This document shows positions 57,326 through 64,000 of a stretch of 64,000 nucleotides of DNA, in pieces. The notes beneath the pieces were generated by a model. The model had not been told where the DNA came from and ran no database searches. It was given only the letters and a program-made list of their open reading frames with translations. Each line of letters opens with the position of its first letter. Positions within the stretch are counted from its first letter, which is position 1. Source of the stretch: Sequoia sempervirens (Eukaryota; Streptophyta; Pinopsida; Cupressales; Cupressaceae); contig VDFB02358134.1 in the NCBI GenBank assembly GCA_007258455.2, positions 214,195,565 through 214,259,564 of the forward strand, in the 5' to 3' direction. The translations under genes were made by a program, and so were the position numbers.

Positions 57326-57673
57326 ATTGAATTGATCCCTAGAGCCAGTTTGCCAAATAAGGTAGCTCACATAATGACTCCTGCAGAAAATGAGGAGTTG
57401 AACAGACAAGTTCAGGAGTTGTTGAGGAAGGGTTTGATTCGAGAGAGTCTGAGCCCATGTGCAGTACCTGCAGTACTAGCACCAAAGAAGGATGGCGAGT
57501 GGAGGATGTGTATAGACTCCCGAGCCATAAATAAGATAACAATCAAGTACAGATTTTCCCTGCCAAGGATGGATGACCTGATGGATTGTTTGAGTGGAGC
57601 ACAGTACTTCATAAAGATTGATCTAAAGAACGAACATCACCAGATCTGGATTCGTGAGGGAGATGAATGGAAG
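57326..57673 (+). pseudogene. Ty3-gypsy RT, truncated by a nested element
   Basis: [100 protein letters not shown]. This is the finger part of RT, with the first catalytic Asp in KIDL. It stops exactly where TGTTAGCTCTC starts at 57674. The YxDD block, RNase H and integrase lie beyond the insertion, outside the window. An in-frame TAG separates it from the protease frame at 57323. Confidence 0.9.
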
Positions 57674-59922
57674 TGTTAGCTCTCAAAAATGCAGGTTTGA
57701 ACCACAAAAGATTGCCAAGCTTTCACAACGTTTTAGGGTAACAGAACAAGGCTCGAAACAATTGAACCTTCTACTCTTCTGGTGCTGCAAGACCAAGGCG
57801 GGTGTACCTCTCTTGAACAATGCAGACTTAACTTGTGATTATCTTTCTGAAATGCTTTGTCCACAATGGCAGATAATAGTGAACAAATGAAACCAAACTT
57901 GATACCTACCTTCTGATCTAAATCCTAGAATGCTTAATTAATAGATATAAGAAAAACTGAAATGGATTCAAATAATGAAATGCAGAGACTAGTGCCTTGT
58001 TGGGTAGGCGGAGTCAAACGAGATCAAGATGAACATCACTCTCTGGATGAGATACAAATTATCTGGCATATGATTTATTCATAACTTGTATGAACATGCA
58101 ATATTGTGACTACTAAGTTCTACTTTAATAATCCAAAATGAATCTCTCTAATTACTGTGATCAATAAAAGGATTTAATCTTTGCTTGAAAGAACCAATTG
58201 ATTAATCACATGAATACAACAAACGTGTATTGATAAATTGAACATAAACTTGTTATGTCAACTTAAACAACCAGAAAAATCAATCATGGAGACAACTTAG
58301 CAGCATTTTTCATTTAACTCAACAGATAACTAACACCAGAAGATGCAGCAACATCAACTGAATCTCATAAATACCTCCATTGTGAAAATCATGCAATAAT
58401 AGCCTCTAGTTTGATAATTTTATTCTAATGTATCTACTTGCAGTGTATCAAAAAATCTGATCTCTGGTGGTCTCAATTAACAACTACAACATGCCTACTT
58501 ATACACCAGCATGAGGAAAATATCAAAATAAAACATCATGTCAGCTTAGTATGAAAATCGGGCTCCAAACAAGTCGGCCAACAACAGTCACCAATTCAAA
58601 ATCATGTCGGCCCAGTGATGAATTTCTATTTTTTACCAGCGAGGGAGTCAGCGTGACACATCACAACTTATGCCAAAGGAAATTCAAACGTTTCATTCAC
58701 AGTCGTCGTAGCAATTCGTTTGTCATATCAAAACCCCATAGTGTTCCTTTATTTCGTTATAGCCTGCCACTGTCGTTGAGACCTCATATAGATTCATCGG
58801 GCTACAGCGAAGATCATTTATTATTCACATGTCGCTGAGACCAGGCTATCGTTATGTCGAAAACAAGAAGTGACCCTTTGTTCTTTTGTTCATCACTATA
58901 GCCCTCCACCTTCGATGAGGCGTCATAAAGAGTTGATTATGTTCTACTGAAAACCCACCTTATTCTTTATATGTCGCTGTGACTCATGACCTTCTTCGCC
59001 GATGGGCCCACGCACTCACTCACTGTCATTGTAGCTCATTACACTTGAGGAGACGCTATGTAGAGAGTTCCATGTTATGCCGAAAGTCACCCCAGGACCA
59101 CATGCTCGCCAAGACACCGCCAACCTTATAGCAATATGTACATCAAAGTAAATCAACATGTAAGGTCGGCGAGACCGAAGGTCACTCGCCATGACCCTAC
59201 ACCGATAGCTATAACTTATAGCGATACACCATCCTCCACTTGAAAAGTTGCTATAACACATACCTCCTCACCATAACCCCTCGCCGAAGAAATAAAATCT
59301 CATCAAAATGACCACTTAGGCACCGGTCGGTAAGACAAGAGAAGATCGGAGAAACCTCAACCTGATAACCAAAACACATGTCGATAAGGTTCTATTCGCT
59401 AATGTGATCGCTGAGACATGTGAGAAGTCCTACCGATCACCCTGAAACACAGAAGTTAACAAAAATGAGTCAGGGAGACAAAGAAAATGTCACACTGACC
59501 TGAACCATGATGTAAAATATGCATGACTTAATGGACTCAATGGGACCAAAGGGAAAAATATGAGTGGAAAATGCACACGGTAAGGCCAAATGAGTAAAAT
59601 CAACATGCAAAAATATCAGAATTTAACAGTTCTAATAGTGGCTCCATTTGGGAATGAATGATAGTCAGATCATTGCAAGGATCCAGAATCTCTGGGTGAG
59701 CAGACCAGATAGAGAATGAACCAATGAGCAGCAATGGAAAGATTGGCAATGGAAATTAATGCAGAGAATGCAAGATGGAGGTGAAAATGGATGCAAAATG
59801 GATGCAAAATGGGAGTAAAGTGGAAATGAATGAAAACCTAAGCTACTATGCATGGAATAAAATTTTAAAGAGGAACATCAAGAGTTGTCCACGCACTGGC
59901 AACCCTTAATCCTCTGTGATGC
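57674..59922 (-). repeat. 3' LTR and UTR of the nested minus-strand gypsy
   Basis: Read on the minus strand the segment ends GAGAGCTAACA at 57674, breaking the RT of the element it entered; GGAAG at 57669-57673 should be one target duplication. A matching LTR start could be TGTTATAGCAACT at 59258 (about 1585 bp), but no clean polypurine tract touches it. The 58500-59450 part is richer in G and C and repeats CGCTGAGAC-like words. No gene seen. Confidence 0.6.
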
Positions 59923-62523
59923 TCAAGAGAAGAAAAGCTTCAAGAATTTCCCATGAACAGGCAATCCTTGATCTTCACCAACCATGTTTTGTAGATAATA
60001 TGAATCTTCACCTCCTCTTCTGACAATAACAAATGGTCCCAGCCAGAGAGCTTCAAATTTACCATGCTTTCCTTTCTCCTGACACCTTGCATTCCACATT
60101 AACACTAAGTCATTCTCTTCAAATTTTCTATTTTTTTCCTTTTTATCAAATAGATATTTCATTTGTGCCTGTAACTTCATGTTTTTACCTTGGGCCTCTC
60201 TCCTTACTTCATTAAGCTCAGCAAGTTGTTCCATTATGTCCTCCATAGGCTCAGGAACTTCCAAATCTTCCTGTAAAACAAACTTATAGACTAGTAACAA
60301 GTTCTGCAGGGGCATCCTGGCTTGTGCTCCATATACTAATTCAAATGGTGATTTTCCAATTGCCTTCTTCACAGTGATCCTATCAGCCCACACAGCCAGT
60401 TTTAACATTGAATCCCAAGCCTTTTTGTTTTGTCCCAGCATCCTCTTTATAATCTTCAAGAGACTCTTATTACTGGATTCCGCCTGTCCATTAGCTTGTG
60501 GATGATAAGGAACTGCATAGGAAATAGTAATGCCAAACTTATCACAAAATCTTTTGAATTCGTTTGATCTGAAGCACATTCCATTGTGTGTAATTATTCT
60601 CACTGGTGTACCAAATCTGGTGATAATATTGTCCATCAAGAAATTAATCACTACCTTACTTGTAGCCTACTTGGTTGGGACTGCCTCCACCCATTTTGTA
60701 AAATAATCAGTGGCAACTAGTATCCATCAATGTCCTCCACTTGATTTCTCCTATATCTCTCCAATAAAATCAATTCCCCATTGATGAAAAGGGGCATCAG
60801 CTTGCAAAGGTCGAAGTGGCAAAGCACCCTGATACTTCAATTTACCAGCAAACTTTTGACAAGCTTCACACTTCCTCACATGTGTAAAGGAATCATTAAA
60901 AACCTTTGGGCAATAATACCCAGCCTTAAGAATCTTGTGTGTAGTTTTCTTTGCTGAGAAGTGACCTCCACAAATCCCTTCATGCATTTCACTTAGAACA
61001 TGCTTGGCCTGTGATTCATCCAAGCATAATAATAATACAATGTCTCTGGTTTTCCAAAACAAATTTCCATCAATGAAAACATACCTTGAGGCTTGTAACT
61101 TCAAAGTTCTCTTTCGACTGTCACTTAGCCCATCTAGACACTTCATGTATTTAAGATAATGCATAACATCAGTATACCATGGAGTGTGCTCAATGCTTGC
61201 AATTGCAGCCCCTTCTTCAACATTGCAGATCTGATTTGCCTCAATGTTGGTTTCTGCCATTAGTCTTGCCAAACCTTGGCCTCTAACTAGCTTAGTGATT
61301 TGTATTTCCATGTCAAATTCTTGAATCTTGTTGATCCATCTGCACCTTTTCCCTGTGACTTCATATTGTGTTAAAATATCTTTGACAGCAACGCTAGGGA
61401 CATAAGCAATCACTTTGGCTCCTACAAGATATGGTCTGAATACTTTTACAGCTTTTACCAATGCAAATGCTTGCTTTTCCATGATGTCATACTTCAATTT
61501 AGACCCTTGTAATGATTTACTAAAGAAAGATACAGGCTGTTCATAACCATCCACATTCTTCTGTAACATAACAACAGCAATAGTATGCATTGAGGCAAAA
61601 GAAAAAATCTGAAAAGGTTGTGTAACATCTAGAGATTTAAGAACAGGAGCCTCTTTGATAGCCTTCTTGATGGTCACGAAAGCATCCAAGGCTTTAGTAG
61701 TCCAATCAATCTTTTGTCCTTTCTTCAACATTTTAGATATGGGCTTAATGATCTCAACAAAATTAGAAACAAATCTTCTGAAAAAATTAATTTCACCAAA
61801 GAACGATTGTATTGCCTTGACAGTTTTAGGAATAGGGATTTTATCAATAGCTTCAACTCTCTCAAGATCTATTCTAATTCCTTCTTTTGAAACAATGTGA
61901 CCCAAGAGCTTACCCTCCGTGGCTGCAAAGTGACATTTCTTTGGATTCAAACTAATACCATATTCAAGAGCTTTAATAAATACCTTTTCAAGATGTTGTA
62001 CATGATCTTCAACCCTCTTTGAATAAGCAGTCAAGTCATCTTGGTACACTACCATGATAATGTTAATCAAATCAGCAAATGGAACATCCATGGCTCTTTG
62101 GAAAGTCGCTCCAGCATTAGTGAGACCAAATGGAATTCTTATGTATATGTATGTTCCCCAAGGAGTAGTGAATGTTGTCTTGTATTTCTCAGACTCCTTG
62201 ACTTTGACCTGATTGTATCCAAAAAATTCATCCATCATAGATAATAATTCACACCCTGTCGCCTTATGCAAAATAGCTTCCATATTTGGTAGAGGATAAT
62301 TATCCTTAAGAGACGCCATGTTCAGATTTCTAAAGTCAACATACAATCTGATGTCACCATTCTTCTTTCTTACAGGAACTAGATTTGAAACCCAGGTTGA
62401 ATGTCTAATTGGTTTAATGATTCCTCCATCCCTGAGCTTAGTTAATTCCTCCTGCATCTTAGGCTCCAATGTTGGATTAATAGGTCTTTGCTTCTGTCTG
62501 AAAGGCTTTGCATCTAGCTTCAA
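59923..62523 (-). pseudogene. Ty3-gypsy pol: RT, degenerate RNase H, integrase
   Basis: RT: LKLDAKPFRQKQRPINPTLE, STWVSNLVPVRKKNGDIRLY, VDFRNLNMASLKDNYPLPNM, IPFGLTNAGATFQRAM, VVYQDDLTAYSK near 62040 with DD kept, and LGHIVSKEGIRI. The following RNase H has SFAS where D-A-S is expected, VIAYVPS instead of a D block, and GQGLARLMAE instead of ADxL; only the Glu of MEKQAFALV remains. Integrase: HEGICGGHF...CEACQKF zinc finger, WGIDFIGEI, then RIITHNGMCFRSNEF, where the second catalytic Asp is His, HPQANGQAESSNKSLL, and a long C-terminus to 59923. From 62523 to 59923 one frame holds except for three nonsense codons (about 60661, 60724, 60748). Confidence 0.93.
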
Positions 62524-62907
62524 AGGTATTTCATGCTGAAATAGATCTTCCCTGTATGCCTTCAGCTCTTCGTATGACTAGACAAACACATGCTTGTACT
62601 TTCTCAACAATTCAATCAGCATTCGCCTAATTGTAGGGCTGATCTTCTTTCCAATGTATACCTTTCTTGGTGCTATATCAGTCCCCAAGTTAATCTCTTC
62701 AACATCTTCCTTTCTGACTAGTGTTTGCTTCATTAGAGATCTATCATTTCCATCATACACCCTCTCCAATGCCACTAGACCTTTGGGAAATTTATTTGTT
62801 TTGAGTTGTAAGATCTCCTTGCCAAGCACAGTTTGTTTTCCATCTACTTCCTCAACAAAAGCATTGAAGTCAATTTCTTGTGCCTCATACTGATCTATAC
62901 AATGCAA
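62524..62907 (-). pseudogene. Linker between extra RNase H and RT of the gypsy pol
   Basis: Minus strand: CIDQYEAQEIDFNAFVEEVD, LVALERVYDGNDRSLMKQTL, VEEINLGTDIAPRKVYIGKK, MLIELLRKYKHVFV, then one TAG at 62577-62579, and SYEELKAYREDLFQHEIPLK leading into RT. Such linkers, ending in F-A-W-x-Y-x-D/E-L, precede gypsy RT. A one-base shift at about 62905 separates it from the RNase H before it. It carries no catalytic motif. Confidence 0.85.
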
Positions 62908-63551
62908 AAATTCAAAAGATCAGCATCATCATTAAAAACTTGCCAGCTATAAATGTTATCAGGAACAGCAAACCTCGTCTTGAACTCAATATGCGATACA
63001 CCAGCCAGTGTGATATCATCTCTTTTCAGTGCTACATTTGCTAAAAAGTTAGCCATTATGTTTTTTGACTTATCAATCCACTCAATCGAAAAGGCATCAA
63101 ATAATTCAATTGTGTCCCATACAACATTCCTATATTGTTTTAATCTTTTGTGCTTTGCTGCATATTTTGATTTAATCTGTGAAACAACCAACTGAGAATC
63201 ACCCAAAATAGCTAGCAACTTAATCTTGTGTTTCACAGCTATATTCAAGCCTGTCAATAAGGCTTCGTATTCTGCCACATTGTTTGTACACTCAAATGCT
63301 AACAAGAAAGAGTATTTAAAATTCATACCTCTAGGTGAAACAAATACGATCCCAGCTCCATTACCCTCTTGACTGTAGGCTCCATCAAAATAGATCTTCC
63401 AGACACCATTGCAATCAAGTGCAACATGTTTCTTAATTGGGTCACTATTCATTAATTCTGGCTGAGCTGGTTCAATCTTAAAACTTCCTAGATCAACATC
63501 ACAGAAACAATTGATCTGATCTTGTGGCACACTTTCAACAAGTTGGCTCAT
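62895..63551 (-). pseudogene. Extra (plant/archaeal-type) RNase H domain upstream of RT
   Basis: A 218-residue open stretch on the minus strand. After a linker (MSQLVESVPQDQINCFCDVD) comes an RNase H I fold of the kind Tat gypsy elements carry: WKIYFDGAYSQEGNGAGIVF (first Asp), ECTNNVAEYEALLTGLNIAV (Glu), LLAILGDSQLVVSQI (Asp), FSIEWIDKSKNIMANFLANV. The last block is normally ADxLA; here the Asp is Asn. RNase H removes the RNA strand of the replication hybrid. It sits between protease and RT, whereas the neighbouring element at 45345-47692 has it after the RT-linked RNase H. There are no stops within the domain. Confidence 0.87.
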
Positions 63552-64000
63552 TCTTGGCTCTCTGTATAACTTGACCTACTGACCATTCACTGGTATAGTA
63601 GCATAAGATAAATCAAATTGAACATTCCCACCTACAGCTGCAGTCCATTGTCTTGACAAAAGCATCCCGAATTGAGGAGTATCTATAACTGTTATGTCTA
63701 TATTATATGTTGCCTACGGATATGTAGCCAATTTGACTTCAACATATTTTATAATACCAACCACAGGAACAGGTCGATTATCCATAGCATAGCACTTGCC
63801 TCCAGTGATATCAACACATATGCCAAGCTGTCTCATTACTCCGACTGGCATGATATTTATAGCAGCACCAAAATCTATCATGCAGTTCCTCAGTAATTTA
63901 TTATTTATAAGCAACATGGTGAAGAATGGATCCACTTGTGGAGGAGTTGATAAAATATCATTCAAGAAAACCTCAGAATTATTTACCCTTTCCTCCTTGT
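63552..64000 (-). pseudogene. Gypsy aspartic protease, 5' part cut by window end
   Basis: Minus strand: PPQVDPFFTMLLINNKLLRN, then CMIDFGAAINIMPVGVMRQL. The catalytic triad should be D-S/T-G but reads D-F-G. CVDITGGKCYAMDNRPVPVV and VEVKLATYP follow, then a TAG near 63712. Readable sequence continues to MLLSRQWTAAVGGNVQFDL near 63620, the second protease block, and PVNGQ with another TAG before the RNase H domain. Gag and the 5' LTR must lie beyond 64000. Confidence 0.82.

Noticed and set aside
56321..57612. Minus-strand frames opposite gypsy gag, protease and RT
   Set aside because: They are antisense shadows of a clearly identified plus-strand gypsy element.
60751..62523. 590-residue pol frame as a working retrotransposon gene
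   Set aside because: It lacks its upstream part because of a TAG and a frameshift, has three nonsense codons downstream, and the integrase active site is changed.

Overview
The window looks like nuclear DNA of a seed plant with a large, repeat-rich, AT-rich genome. A gymnosperm is my best guess, but this is inference. Two degraded host genes resemble plant proteins: SPT16 of the FACT histone chaperone, and an FtsH-like plastid protease of the FTSH12/FTSHI type. Almost everything else is LTR retrotransposon, DNA transposon or satellite sequence. I found no intact host gene, no tRNA or rRNA gene, and nothing prokaryotic. A 100-base N block at 6128-6227 marks an assembly gap.

Left part (1-17636). 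A 325-bp tandem array with a long hairpin in each unit (1-1440) is followed by a (TA)n tract and a 359-bp satellite array (2266-4072). Next come two minus-strand SPT16 fragments (4641-5440), a pyrimidine minisatellite, the gap, and a dispersed AT-rich repeat ('family 2', 6400-7331). A degraded plus-strand Ty1-copia element follows (7335 to about 12639), with a TIR element ('family 1') nested in its probable LTR. A broken hAT transposase of the DUF659 type fills 12650-15200.

Centre (17637-44040). This is a direct duplication. Copy A (17637-22373) and copy B (24424-44040) share an FtsH-like pseudogene followed by a minus-strand copia remnant. Copy B is swollen by five later insertions: a gag-only element (24884-26583), a 1550-bp solo LTR (27250-28799), a MULE-like MITE (30050-30326), and two copia elements with both LTRs (31289-36524 and 37701-43553). 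Each has a target-site duplication, and copy A supplies the empty site. The second copia carries a nested family-1 element.

Right part (44041-64000). This is a nest of Ty3-gypsy elements. A plus-strand Tat-like pol (45345-47692) carries inserted family-2 and family-1 elements. A 4.9-kb stretch without genes leads to a minus-strand gypsy pol (52605-54598). A plus-strand gypsy with LTR, PBS, gag, protease and partial RT (54602-57673) is cut by a minus-strand gypsy (57674 to past the window end). In this last element an extra RNase H lies upstream of RT, while the RNase H downstream of RT has lost most catalytic acids.

No single new 'system' stands out. The best leads are the unusual domain order of the last gypsy, the gag-only retroelement, the hairpin tandem array, and the duplication that works as a record of transposition.
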